Shown here in pieces: positions 9,324 through 18,941 of a DNA stretch of 64,000 nt. Within the stretch, counting starts at the first letter, position 1. Every line of letters starts with the position of its first letter. This DNA comes from Paucibacter sp. DJ2R-2. GTDB lineage: Bacteria; Pseudomonadota; Gammaproteobacteria; Burkholderiales; Burkholderiaceae_C. The stretch lies in the NCBI RefSeq assembly GCF_025717675.1, contig NZ_JAJIRT010000013.1, positions 62,001 through 126,000 of the forward strand, read 5' to 3'. The position numbers and the translations under genes were made by a program. The notes under the pieces are model-generated. The model was not told where the DNA came from, did not search any database, and worked only from the letters and a program-made list of their open reading frames with translations.

Positions 9324-10138
9324 AGGGCAATGCTTTCAGCAATTCGGTCCAACATGACAGCGCGGCCGCCAGTGCGCCGCCGCGCCTGCGTGTGGCCACC
9401 TACAACATCCACAAAGGCGTGCGCGGCATGGGCCCGCAGAAGCGCCTGGAGATCCACAACCTGGGCCTGGGCGTGGCTGCTCTCGATGCCGACCTGGTGT
9501 TCCTGCAAGAGGTACGCCATTTCCACCACCAGGAAGCCAAGGAGTTCCAGCGCACCTGGTTCGGCTGGCCCGATCAAGGGCAGGCCGAGTTTCTGGCGCC
9601 CGATGGCTATGAGGTCGCCTACCGCACCAATGCCGTGACCAAGCATGGCGAGCATGGCAATGCCTTGCTCTCGCGTTTTCCGCTCGGTGACATCGGCCAT
9701 CACGATGTCTCCGACCACCGCTTCGAGCAGCGCGGTCTGCTCCATGTGCCGGTGCAGTGGCAGGGCCAGGAGATCCACACTGTGGTGGCGCATCTGGGCC
9801 TGATGCACAGCGGCCGCGTGCGCCAGGTGCAGCGTCTGGCGGAGTTCATCCAGCACCATGTGCCGGCCGATGCAGTGCTGCTGGTGGCCGGTGATTTCAA
9901 CGACTGGGGTGAGCGTCTGGACGCACCCATGCGCGAGCGTGGCCTGCAGCGGGCCGTGGCGCCCCATGGGCGCTCGCGCTATGCCACCTTTCCCTCGCGC
10001 CTGCCCTTCTTTTCGCTCGACCGCATCTACACGCGCGGCCTGCGCTGCGTGAACATGCAGGTGCCCAAGGGCCCGGTCTGGGCGCGCATGTCCGACCACC
10101 TGCCCTTGTTGGCTGAGCTGGAGCTGGAGAAGGTGTGA
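9320..10138 (+). CDS. Endonuclease/exonuclease/phosphatase family protein (YbhP-like)
   Basis: A 272-residue metal-dependent EEP-fold hydrolase. Visible motifs are the N-terminal RVATYNIHKG, the catalytic Glu in VFLQEVR, the VAHLGL histidine, the GDFND motif and the C-terminal SDHLPL histidine, so all the usual active-site positions are present. The gene lies directly before clsB, the same order as ybhP-clsB in Escherichia coli, which suggests a link with cardiolipin synthesis; the substrate is unknown. It overlaps nudB by 4 nt and clsB by 4 nt. Confidence 0.88.
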   Translation: MKGNAFSNSVQHDSAAASAPPRLRVATYNIHKGVRGMGPQKRLEIHNLGLGVAALDADLVFLQEVRHFHHQEAKEFQRTWFGWPDQGQAEFLAPDGYEVAYRTNAVTKHGEHGNALLSRFPLGDIGHHDVSDHRFEQRGLLHVPVQWQGQEIHTVVAHLGLMHSGRVRQVQRLAEFIQHHVPADAVLLVAGDFNDWGERLDAPMRERGLQRAVAPHGRSRYATFPSRLPFFSLDRIYTRGLRCVNMQVPKGPVWARMSDHLPLLAELELEKV

Positions 10139-11472
10139 GCGGGGCGGCCCAGGCCGACGATGTCGGCACCGAGCATGAATCCTTGCTGTCCTGGCACGCC
10201 CAGCCCAGCCCGGAGTTCAGCGGCGGCAACCAGCTCCAGCTGCTGCGCGGCGGCGATGCCTTGTTCCCCCTGCAGGCTGAGGCCATTGCCGCGGCCCGGC
10301 GTGAGGTCTGGTTGGCCACGTACATCTTTCATCACGACGAGGCCGGGCACGAGTTGGCCGCGGCCTTGCGTGCGGCGGCCGCGCGTCAGGTGCGGGTGCG
10401 GGTGGTGGTCGACGGATTCGGCAGCAAGGCCTCGCTGGACTGGCTGAACGCGCAGTTCGAGGGCAGCGGTGTGGCCCTGGCCGTGTTTCGGCCCATCGAT
10501 CGCTGGTACAGCTGGCTGCAACCCGGGCAGCTGCGGCGCTTGCACCAGAAGCTCTGCGTGGTTGATGGTGAGCAGGGCTTTGTGGGCGGCATCAATGTCA
10601 TCGGCGACCGCATGGATCTCAACCACGGCGCCACCGAACAGCCGCGCCTGGATTTTGCCGTGGCGCTGACCGGCCCGGCCGTGCTGCCCATGGAGCAGGC
10701 GGCGCGGGCGGTCTGGACGCGCGCTTGGCTGGGCCGCGATTTCGGCGAGGAGCTGCGCGCTCTGGTGCGCAGCCGCGAGCCGCTCTCGCGCCTGCGCCGC
10801 TTGGTGCAGGGCCTGCGCATGCCGCGTGCCCACTGGTTGCGCAGGCGTCAGCGCGCCGGCGCAGACGAGGCCTTGCGAGGGCAAGACCTGCCCCCCGTGT
10901 GCGCGGCCTTTGTGCTCCGCGACAACCTGCGTCAGCGCCGCACCATCGAGCGCGCCTACATTGATGCCATCCGTTCGGCCTCGACACGGGTGGACCTGAT
11001 CACGCCCTACTTCTACCCCGGCCACGCTTTCCGCCGCGCCCTGCGTGACGCCGCCCGGCGTGGCGTGCGGGTGCGCCTGCTGCTGCAGGGCAAGGTGGAC
11101 TATCTGCTCGCTGGCATGGCGGCCCAGGCGCTCTACACCGAGCTGCTGGGCCACGGCGTGGAAATCTACGAGTACACACCGGCTTTTTTGCACGCCAAGG
11201 TGGCCGTGGTGGACGAGAGCTGGGCGACCGTGGGCAGTTCCAACATCGACCCCCTGTCCCTGCTGCTCAATCTGGAAGCCAATGTGATCGTCCGTGATGC
11301 TGATTTCTCACGTGCGGTGGCGGCCGAGTTTGAGCAGGCTTTGCAGTGCTCGCATCAGGTGGACCGCGAGCACCGGGTCGGTCAGGGTCTGCGTGCGGTG
11401 CTGCGGCGGGCCCTGGTGGCCTGGGCCGCCTACGTCTACCTGCGCGTGGCAGGAGCGGCAGGGCGATACTAG
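10135..11472 (+). CDS. clsB: Cardiolipin synthase B, phospholipase D superfamily
   Basis: Inner-membrane-associated enzyme that makes cardiolipin from phosphatidyl groups. The 445-residue protein has two HKD motifs, HQKLCVVDG and HAKVAVVDE, each followed by the G-G/S-x-N signature (GGINV, GSSNID). The start is GTG at 10135, overlapping the preceding stop as GTGA. A region of about 40 residues between the halves (RLRRLVQGLRMPRAHWLRRR) is very basic and may sit at the membrane. The 3' end is tandemly duplicated: 18 bp spanning the stop codon recur 24 bp later with one mismatch. Confidence 0.92.
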   Translation: MSGAAQADDVGTEHESLLSWHAQPSPEFSGGNQLQLLRGGDALFPLQAEAIAAARREVWLATYIFHHDEAGHELAAALRAAAARQVRVRVVVDGFGSKASLDWLNAQFEGSGVALAVFRPIDRWYSWLQPGQLRRLHQKLCVVDGEQGFVGGINVIGDRMDLNHGATEQPRLDFAVALTGPAVLPMEQAARAVWTRAWLGRDFGEELRALVRSREPLSRLRRLVQGLRMPRAHWLRRRQRAGADEALRGQDLPPVCAAFVLRDNLRQRRTIERAYIDAIRSASTRVDLITPYFYPGHAFRRALRDAARRGVRVRLLLQGKVDYLLAGMAAQALYTELLGHGVEIYEYTPAFLHAKVAVVDESWATVGSSNIDPLSLLLNLEANVIVRDADFSRAVAAEFEQALQCSHQVDREHRVGQGLRAVLRRALVAWAAYVYLRVAGAAGRY

Positions 11473-11502
11473 ATCGCGCTGCCGGGGCGATACCAGATCG
11501 CG
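11461..11502 (+). repeat. 24-bp-period direct repeat over the clsB stop codon
   Basis: GGGCGATACTAGATCGCG (11461-11478) recurs at 11485-11502 with a single T-to-C change that turns the stop TAG into CAG. The period of 24 is a multiple of three, so the second copy continues the clsB frame. This looks like a tandem duplication of the gene end. Confidence 0.85.
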
Positions 11503-11512
11503 CCGGGTGATC

Positions 11513-12631
11513 TCATGGCGCCGCAGCGCTACCGTCCAGCAAGCCTTGCGGGCCGAAGTTGTAGCGGCGCAGGCGCGGGTTGTGCAGCTTGCTGAAGCGG
11601 CGGAAGTCGAGCTCGGTCAGGCTGGGCCGGGCCAGAAAGCGCTGGGCCGCGGCGCTGTCAAAGCGCATGAACATGGGGCGCTCGAGCACCAGGCCTTCGT
11701 CGGCGAAATCGCGGCCGCGGTACAGGTCGTGCAACAGCACCATGGCAAAGGCGCCGGTCAGAAAGTGGCCGCCAGCCAGGGCGCTGAGGCGGCCGGCGAT
11801 CACCGCCTGCATGGCCTCGTCCGAGGTGTTGATGGCCGAGAACAGCAGCTCCCGGCCGGGCGTCAGGCCGCGCGCTTCGGCGGCTTCCATGGCGCCGAAG
11901 GCCATCAGGTCGCTGCCCGTCCAGACCAGCTGGGGCGCATGGCTTCGCTGCAGCAGGCCTTGCATGCGTTCGCGCGCCAGGTCGCGGCGCCAGTCGGCGA
12001 AAGCCTGAGCGTCCAACTCCACTTTCGGGTGCTCGGCGAGGGCCTGGCGCAGGCCTTGGTTGCGCTGAATGGAACTCGGCGTTGAGCGGTCTCCGGCGAT
12101 GGCGATCAGATGCAGGCGGCCATCGCTGCCGTGCATCTGACGCGCCAGGCCTTGTTCGATCAGGGCCTTGGCACTCAGATAGCCGGCGTCTTGCGCCCGA
12201 GGCTCCAGGCTGCCCATCAACAAAGGCAAGCCGTTGCGCGGGCTCCAGCGTTTCAGCTCCTGGGGCAGCAGGCCCGAGAACGCCGCAAAGCTCTTGATGC
12301 GGGCGGCGGCCAGATTCTGGGCGCACTCCACCAGCACACCTTTGTCATTGCTGAGGATCACATAGTCGGGGCGTTGCTCGCGCGGCCGCGCCGCCAGTTC
12401 GCGGCTCAGGGCCAGGGCGCGTTCAGGCTGGCGTTCGGCGTACAGCACCTCCAGCTTCATGCCCAGGCTGCGCGCCGCTGCTTCCATGGCCTGGCTGGCG
12501 CTGCGCCAGAAGGCCTCGTCCGCATGGCCCGGGTTGATAAAGCTGACCGTCTGGGCTTGCACGGGCGCCGCCAGGAGACCGCTCACAGCGGTGAAACAGG
12601 CCAGCAGGGCGGTTCGCAAGAGGCAGGGCAT
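11513..12631 (-). CDS. Periplasmic substrate-binding protein, type 1 fold
   Basis: A 372-residue exported binding protein with a signal peptide ending PVQAQ. The mature N-terminus VSFINPGHADEAFWRSASQAMEAA and the segment DYVILSNDKG, together with the late GHFLTGAFAMVLLHDL, fit the type 1 periplasmic-binding (ribose/LacI-like) fold rather than the extracellular type 1 SBP of the neighbouring MalFG importer. No matching RbsC-type permease is nearby. It lies at the far end of the glucan operon, 102 nt after the ATPase stop. It could deliver a second ligand or act as a receptor for a sensor; the ligand is unknown. Confidence 0.75.
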   Translation of the reverse strand: MPCLLRTALLACFTAVSGLLAAPVQAQTVSFINPGHADEAFWRSASQAMEAAARSLGMKLEVLYAERQPERALALSRELAARPREQRPDYVILSNDKGVLVECAQNLAAARIKSFAAFSGLLPQELKRWSPRNGLPLLMGSLEPRAQDAGYLSAKALIEQGLARQMHGSDGRLHLIAIAGDRSTPSSIQRNQGLRQALAEHPKVELDAQAFADWRRDLARERMQGLLQRSHAPQLVWTGSDLMAFGAMEAAEARGLTPGRELLFSAINTSDEAMQAVIAGRLSALAGGHFLTGAFAMVLLHDLYRGRDFADEGLVLERPMFMRFDSAAAQRFLARPSLTELDFRRFSKLHNPRLRRYNFGPQGLLDGSAAAP

Positions 12632-12733
12632 GGCGGGGCCGGGGTGGGTGGCGCGAAAGCTTGGACGGCCTGATTGTCTGTCCCTTTGCGGCCATCCGCC
12701 TGCCGCGACCTTCGTCGGCTGTTTCGACCGGCT

Positions 12734-13773
<1,040 letters not shown>

Positions 13774-13777
<4 letters not shown>

Positions 13778-14745
13778 AACGAGACCCTTTCGGTGCGAGG
13801 GAAGGAGCGCGGCGAGGGGCCGCTGGGCATGAGGTGGGCCGAGGTCCGCGCTGGGCTTGGGGCCGAGGCCTCGGGGCTGATCAGATAGAGCGCTGGCGGC
13901 GTGTAATCGTGGTGCACGCGTTCCAGCAGCTCGAGGATGCGGGCCGCGTCGACTTCGGATTCAGGCCCGAAGGAGGCATGCTGTTCGTGGCGCTGGGGCC
14001 GGATGGCGAGAAAGTCGCAGGGGCTGGCCATGCTGCGCAGATCGCCGGGCAGCACGATGGGCGCGTCGACGCCCAGGGTCTGGAGCACATCCATGGGGTA
14101 GCCGCGGCCGAACAGCGGGTCCAGCCACCAGCGGTTGCGCAGGCCGTCTTGGCGCAGGGCCGTGGCCAGGTCGGCGGCTCGGTGGCTGGCCGGCCGAATC
14201 GCCTGCAGGCTCAGGATGAGGCCGACCTGCGCACCCGGGGCTGCGCTGCGCAGGGCACGCAGTGCTTCCCCATGGCTGATCAGGCGATGGTGGCTGTTCT
14301 GCAAGGCGCGGTGCAATGTTCGTGAGTCGACACCCGACGCGGCGTTCAAGTCCAGGGCTGCATGGCCCGCGTCGTCGTGAGTGATCCAATGCCGCACCCG
14401 ATCACCCAGCTGTTCGCCCATCAGGCGGGCGAAGTCGGCAAAGGCGCCGATGGTTGAGCGCTTCAACCAGCCGCCTTGCTCCAGCAGGGCGGGCGGCAGC
14501 TGACCCCGGTGCAGGGTGGCCCAGGGCTGAAGGCCTTGCGCCAGCATGCGGTCGACCTCGCACGAGACCTCTCCCAAGCTGGCGGCATCGGCGCGGGCGC
14601 CCACGCCTTTGGGGTAGATGCGTGACCAGTCGATGGCGAAATGGCAGGCTGTGCCTTCCGGCTCCTGGCCCTGGCCGGCAGCGCGTGCGGACACGCCGCC
14701 GTGCGTGAGTACCGGCGTGAAGTCGTGGCTCAGCATGCGCAGCAT
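13774..14745 (-). CDS. Truncated GH1-like protein lacking catalytic residues
   Basis: A 323-residue protein that aligns by eye with the intact GH1 enzyme encoded at 15830-17200. Matches include DWSRIYPKG versus AWPRIQPTG, ATLHRGQLP versus ATLYHWDLP, EQGGW versus QQGGW, RNRWWLDPLFGRGYP versus RRWYSDPLFKGEYP, and the following ALADLG-like helix. The acid/base motif THNEP is THDDA (residues 122-126) and the nucleophile motif LYITENG is LYLISPE, after which the barrel's last 90 or so residues are missing. It cannot use the GH1 mechanism. It is in frame, translationally coupled to the ATPase, and looks like a retained pseudoenzyme, perhaps a binding or regulatory subunit. Decay is the alternative. 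Confidence 0.75.
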
Positions 14746-14761
14746 GATCTGTTAGGTGCTT

Positions 14762-14885
14762 GTTTTTCGTCGCGAGCGGCCGTCAGGCTAGGCGGACGGA
14801 GCGCAGGAGCCGGAACGTACTGTGATGTACGTGAGGATTCCGGAGCGAGGGCCAAGGACGCATGGCGGCCGCGCAGTAGAAAAAC
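14762..14885. repeat. Nested inverted repeat between GH16 and GH1-like genes
   Basis: The spacer of 149 nt is almost wholly a nested palindrome. Outer arms are GTTTTTC (14762-14768) with GAAAAAC (14879-14885) and GCGGCC (14776-14781) with GGCCGC (14867-14872). An inner hairpin pairs CCGGAACGTAC (14810-14820) with GTACG...TTCCGG (14827-14843) around the loop TGTGAT. It resembles a REP/BIME-like or structured intergenic element within the operon. It may stabilise the upstream mRNA or reduce expression of the distal genes. Confidence 0.7.
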
Positions 14886-14894
14886 GTTCACGCT

Positions 14895-15812
14895 TCAGTC
14901 CTCTTTGTAGATGCGTACCCAGTCGACCTGCATCTCTGCCGGGAAGGGCGTGCTGGCGTCGGGGTTGCCGGGCCAGTCGCCGCCGACGGCGAGATTGAGG
15001 ATGACGAAGAAGGCGCGCTCGAACACCCAAGGCGCGCCGGCGGGCAGGCCGGCGGGCGTGAGGCGGTGGTACTCGACGCCGTCAATCAGCCAGACCAGCT
15101 CTTGCGGGCGTTTGATCAGGGTGAAGACATGGAAATCCTGGGAAATCGGCTGCGCGGCGCTGTACTTCTTGCCAATGCCCTGGGCGCCGGAGTAACCGGG
15201 ACCATGGACGGTGCCGTAGACGTTGTTGGGCTCCTTGCCGATGTTCTCCAGCACGTCGATTTCGCCGGCTGCGGGCCAGGGCAGCTTGTCTTCGCCCAGG
15301 GTCCAGAAGGCCGGCCAGATGCCGGGGCCGCCGGGAATCTTGATGCGCGCTTCCAGCTTGCCGTAGCTGAAGCTGACCTTGCCGTCGCTGCGCAGGCGGC
15401 CCGAGCTGTACTCGCAGGGTTTGTCGTTCCAGCACGGGCCGGCGTTGGCTTGCTTCTCGGCCCGCAGCAGCAGATGGCCCTGGCCGTCGAGTGCGGCATT
15501 GCGGGCGGCAGCGGTGTAGTACTGCAGCTCGTGGTTGCCCCAGCCATTGCTTTCCTTGTTGCCGAGGTCGTAGTTCCAATGCTTGGCATTGGGCAGGGTG
15601 CCGGCGGCCCCTTCGAATTCATCGGACCAGACCAGGGTCCAGCGGTTTGACGGCGCTGGTGTTGGAGCGGGGGCGGGGGCTGGTGACGGTGCGGGCGCAG
15701 GCGCGGGCGCTGGGGACGGTGATGCCGTCGCACCACCGCCACCGCAAGCGACCAGCAAAGAGGCCAGGGCCGCCATCAGCGGCCGGCTGGGGTGCAGATT
15801 CTTGTGCATCAT
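14895..15812 (-). CDS. GH16 beta-1,3-glucanase (laminarinase-like) lipoprotein
   Basis: Secreted endo-glucanase expected to cut beta-1,3-glucans such as laminarin. The 305-residue protein starts with a lipoprotein signal (LLVAC, Cys23), then a Gly run and an Ala-Pro-Ser linker of about 25 residues, then the GH16 domain from about 57. The catalytic motif GEIDVLE is intact with Glu184, Asp186 and Glu189. WPAFWTLG and the C-terminal DWVRIYK are standard GH16 features. The start at 15812 has GGAGG about 8 nt upstream. It lies 17 nt downstream of the GH1 gene in the sugar importer operon. Surface or outer-membrane location is inferred from the lipobox and flexible linker. Confidence 0.92.
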   Translation of the reverse strand: MMHKNLHPSRPLMAALASLLVACGGGGATASPSPAPAPAPAPSPAPAPAPTPAPSNRWTLVWSDEFEGAAGTLPNAKHWNYDLGNKESNGWGNHELQYYTAAARNAALDGQGHLLLRAEKQANAGPCWNDKPCEYSSGRLRSDGKVSFSYGKLEARIKIPGGPGIWPAFWTLGEDKLPWPAAGEIDVLENIGKEPNNVYGTVHGPGYSGAQGIGKKYSAAQPISQDFHVFTLIKRPQELVWLIDGVEYHRLTPAGLPAGAPWVFERAFFVILNLAVGGDWPGNPDASTPFPAEMQVDWVRIYKED

Positions 15813-15829
15813 GAGGGCATCCTCCGGCT

Positions 15830-17200
15830 TCAACCTTGGGCGCGCCACTGGCGCAGCAGGTCTTGGTACCAGAGCGCGCTGGCCTTGAGCGTACGCACCT
15901 GGGTTTCGTAGTCGACATGGACGATGCCGAAGCGCTTGGAGTAGCCAAAGCCCCATTCGAAGTTGTCCATCAGGCTCCACACCATATAACCGTCCACCCG
16001 CACGCCACGGCGGCGGGCCTCGGCGGTGGCGGCGATGTGGGTGCGTAGGTAGTCGAGGCGGTCCAGGTCGTGCACATGGCCGTCGACCACGGTCTGGTCG
16101 GGGAAAGCGCCGCCGTTCTCGGTGATGTAGAGCGGCGGCATGTCGGGGTAATCCGCGTGCATGCGGCAGAGGATGTCGGTCAGGCCTTCGGGGTAGACCT
16201 CCCAGTCCATGTCCGAAGCGGGCAGGCCGTGCTCGCGCGCGACCCAGGGCTTGCCGTCGGCGTTGACCACATAGCGGGTGTAGTAGTTGATGCCCAGGTG
16301 GTCCATGGGCGCGCGCATGGCGGCCATGTCGCCGGCCTCGATCTTGGGGGCATCGGCGCCCAGGTCGGCCAGGGCTTCGGCCGGGTACTCGCCCTTGAAC
16401 AGCGGGTCGCTGTACCAGCGGCGGCTCTTTGCGTCGGCCAGGCGGGCGGCGGCGATGTCGGCCGGGTGGGCAGTGGCGGGCACGCTGGGGCCCATGTTCA
16501 GCACGATGCCGAGGTTCTTGCAGCCGCCTTCGGCGCGCATGGCTTGCATGGCCAAGCCGTGGCTGAGCAGCAAGTGGTGCGAAACCTGAGCCGCCAGCGC
16601 GCGGTCGCGCAGGCCCGGCGCGTGCACGCCTTGATCATGGCCCAGGGTCGCGGTGCACCAGGGTTCGTTGTGGGTGGACAGGGCGTAGAGCCGGTCGCCC
16701 AGATGCTTTTGCACATGGCGGGCGTAGTCGACAAAGCGGTGCACCGTGTCGCGCGCAGCCCAGCCGCCTTGCTGGTCTTGCAGGGCTTGCGGCAAGTCCC
16801 AGTGGTAAAGCGTGGCGACCGGCTTGATGCCGCGCGCCAGCAGGCCGTCGACCAGGCGCTCGTAAAAGCCCAGGCCGGCGGCGTTCCACTCACCCCGGCC
16901 CGTGGGCTGGATGCGCGGCCAGGCCAGCGAGAAGCGGTAGCAGTTGACGCCCAGCGAGGCGATCAGGTCCAGGTCCTGCTCCAGGCGATCGAAATGCTCG
17001 CAGGCGATGTCGCCATTGCTGCCATCGGAGATGGCGCCGGGCTGGCGGCAGAAGCGGTCCCAGATCGATTCGCCGCGGCCGTCGACATGGGTCGCGCCTT
17101 CGATCTGAAAGCTGCTGGTGGCCACGCCGAACAGGAAGTCGGCCGGGAAGCTGGCGGGAACGTCAGCTGTGGAGGTGGGGGTGTGAGTTGCAGCGGACAT
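15830..17200 (-). CDS. GH1 beta-glucosidase
   Basis: A 456-residue cytoplasmic glycosidase that releases glucose from short beta-glucosides. Substrate-site and catalytic motifs are all present: FLFGVATSSFQIEGA, TLYHWDLPQAL, acid/base Glu179 in THNEPW, INYYTR, nucleophile Glu361 in YITENGG, and the glucose-binding SLMDNFEWGFGY. There is no signal peptide. The ATG at 17200 overlaps the permease stop by one base (TAATG). The frame remains open upstream but there it is a shadow of the permease gene. With the GH16 enzyme outside and glucokinase encoded downstream of the TonB receptor, the full route from beta-glucan to glucose 6-phosphate is present. Confidence 0.95.
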   Translation of the reverse strand: MSAATHTPTSTADVPASFPADFLFGVATSSFQIEGATHVDGRGESIWDRFCRQPGAISDGSNGDIACEHFDRLEQDLDLIASLGVNCYRFSLAWPRIQPTGRGEWNAAGLGFYERLVDGLLARGIKPVATLYHWDLPQALQDQQGGWAARDTVHRFVDYARHVQKHLGDRLYALSTHNEPWCTATLGHDQGVHAPGLRDRALAAQVSHHLLLSHGLAMQAMRAEGGCKNLGIVLNMGPSVPATAHPADIAAARLADAKSRRWYSDPLFKGEYPAEALADLGADAPKIEAGDMAAMRAPMDHLGINYYTRYVVNADGKPWVAREHGLPASDMDWEVYPEGLTDILCRMHADYPDMPPLYITENGGAFPDQTVVDGHVHDLDRLDYLRTHIAATAEARRRGVRVDGYMVWSLMDNFEWGFGYSKRFGIVHVDYETQVRTLKASALWYQDLLRQWRAQG

Positions 17201-18033
17201 TATTTGACGGCGCCAGCGGTCAGACCGGCGATCAGTTGGCGGGATGAAATGACGAAGAGGACGATCAGGGGCAGAGTCGCAATGGCCGAACCGGCCATGA
17301 TGGCTCCCCACTCGGTGTTGACGGTGGCCTGCAGGCTGCGCAGGGCCAGGGGCAGGGTGTAGCTCTCGGCCTGGCGCAGCACCACCAGCGGGGCCATGAA
17401 GTTGTTCCAGGAAGCGATGAAGGTGATCAGGCCCAGGGTGCCCAGGGCCGGGCGCAGCAGGGGCAGGGCGATGCGCCAGTAGATGCCGAACTCGCTGCAG
17501 CCATCCATGCGCGCGGCCTTGAGCAGCTCCATGGGCACCGAGGCGGCCGCGAATTGCCGCACCAGGTAGATGCCGAAGGCGCCGGCCGCTCCGGGGATGT
17601 AGAGCGCGCGGTGGGTGTCCAGCCAGCCCAGGGCGTCCATGACCATGAAGTTGGGGATCATGGTCATGAAGGGGGGCACCAGCAGGGTGCCCATGACGAG
17701 CAGGAACAGCGGCTGCTTGAAGCGGAACTCCAGCATGGCAAAGGCATAGCCGGCCATGGAGCAGAACAGCAGGGTGAGAGCCGTGGACATCAGCGCCACA
17801 TAGAGGCTCCAGCCCAGATTGCGCCAGAAAGGCAGGCGGGTGGTCAGGGTCTGCAGATTGCGGCCCAGTTCGCCGTCGAACCACAGCGGCGGCGGCACAT
17901 TGAAGATGGCCGCGTTCGATTGGGTGGCGAACACAAACATGAAGTAGAAGGGCGCCAGCATCAGCAGGGCCCCACCACCCACCAGCAGGTAGGCGGCCCC
18001 GCGTGAGAGAGTTTTTGTCGTCAGGCGGCTCAT
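17200..18033 (-). CDS. Sugar ABC transporter permease, MalG type
   Basis: A 277-residue inner-membrane permease with six predicted hydrophobic segments. The cytoplasmic EAA loop that docks the ATPase is visible as LLKAARMDGCSEFGIYWRIALP. The N-terminal GALLMLAPFYFMFVFAT and the final VISSRQLIAGLTAGAVK are typical of the second permease of carbohydrate importers. It overlaps the first permease by 4 nt and the GH1 gene by 1 nt, so the cluster is tightly co-translated. Confidence 0.93.
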   Translation of the reverse strand: MSRLTTKTLSRGAAYLLVGGGALLMLAPFYFMFVFATQSNAAIFNVPPPLWFDGELGRNLQTLTTRLPFWRNLGWSLYVALMSTALTLLFCSMAGYAFAMLEFRFKQPLFLLVMGTLLVPPFMTMIPNFMVMDALGWLDTHRALYIPGAAGAFGIYLVRQFAAASVPMELLKAARMDGCSEFGIYWRIALPLLRPALGTLGLITFIASWNNFMAPLVVLRQAESYTLPLALRSLQATVNTEWGAIMAGSAIATLPLIVLFVISSRQLIAGLTAGAVK

Positions 18034-18941
18034 GGCTTGCGGTCCTTGAAGGCTTTGTTGGTCAGCCAGGTCATGGTGGCCAGCAGGGCGAACAGCAGCC
18101 AGGAGATGGCGTTGGCGGCGCCGAAGTCGCTGAAGTCAAAGGCCAGGCGGTAGACGTAGATGGCCACCGTCATGGCGGCCTGGTCGGGGCCGCCGCGGCC
18201 GTTGGTCAGAATGAACGGTTCTTCGAAAAGCTGCATGCCACCGATGATGCTCAGGGTTATTCCAAACAACATCATGGGCTTGAGCGCCGGCAGGGTGATG
18301 TAGCGGAAGCAGGACCAGGAGCCCGCGCCGTCCAGCTTGGCGGCTTGGTAGAGCTCGCGCGGAATGGTCTGCAGGGCGGCCAGGTAGAGCACCAGGTTGA
18401 AACCCACATAGCGCCAGAACACCACCATGGCCACGGCCGGCTTGAGGGTCTGCGGCTGCCACAGCCAGTTGATCGCCTCCATGCCAAAGGCCCACTTGAG
18501 CATGGCATTGATCAGGCCGTAGTCGGTGGACAGCAGGGACGTGAACATCATGGCGATGGCCACCGTCGAGGTGATGTAGGGCAGGAAGTAGGCGGCCGCG
18601 ACGCTGTGGCCGTGGCGCCCGAAAGCGCGGTTGATGAAGACGGCCAGCGGCAGGGCCACCAGATGCTGGGGCAGGCCCGAGAACACGGCCAGCCAGAGCG
18701 TGTTGCCCAGGGCTTTCCAGAACCAGGCGTCGCCGAGCACGAAGATGAAGTTCTCCAAGCCGGTGAAGCGCATGGCCTCCAGCCCGGCCGTGGGTTCCCA
18801 GCTCTGGAAGGCCATCCACAGCGAGAACAGCAGCGGGAACAGGCCGAAGACTGCGAACAGGCTCAGGAAAGGGCTGAGCAGCAGATAGGGCACCCAGGCG
18901 CGGGGCAGGCGAAATGACGGACTCGTCTTGTTCATCATCAT
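18030..18941 (-). CDS. Sugar ABC transporter permease, MalF type
   Basis: A 303-residue inner-membrane permease. The first hydrophobic segment follows PRAWVPYLLLSPFLSLFAVFG and the EAA loop is ELYQAAKLDGAGSWSCFRYITLP. The start is one of three consecutive ATG codons at 18941, 18938 and 18935. The first overlaps the SBP stop (ATGA) and is preferred. It pairs with the MalG-type permease immediately downstream. Confidence 0.93.
   Translation of the reverse strand: MMMNKTSPSFRLPRAWVPYLLLSPFLSLFAVFGLFPLLFSLWMAFQSWEPTAGLEAMRFTGLENFIFVLGDAWFWKALGNTLWLAVFSGLPQHLVALPLAVFINRAFGRHGHSVAAAYFLPYITSTVAIAMMFTSLLSTDYGLINAMLKWAFGMEAINWLWQPQTLKPAVAMVVFWRYVGFNLVLYLAALQTIPRELYQAAKLDGAGSWSCFRYITLPALKPMMLFGITLSIIGGMQLFEEPFILTNGRGGPDQAAMTVAIYVYRLAFDFSDFGAANAISWLLFALLATMTWLTNKAFKDRKP

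Noticed and set aside
17201-17884. N-terminal extension of the GH1 frame over the permease gene
   Set aside because: Composition is that of a shadow frame, while the MalG-type permease is clearly encoded in the other frame.
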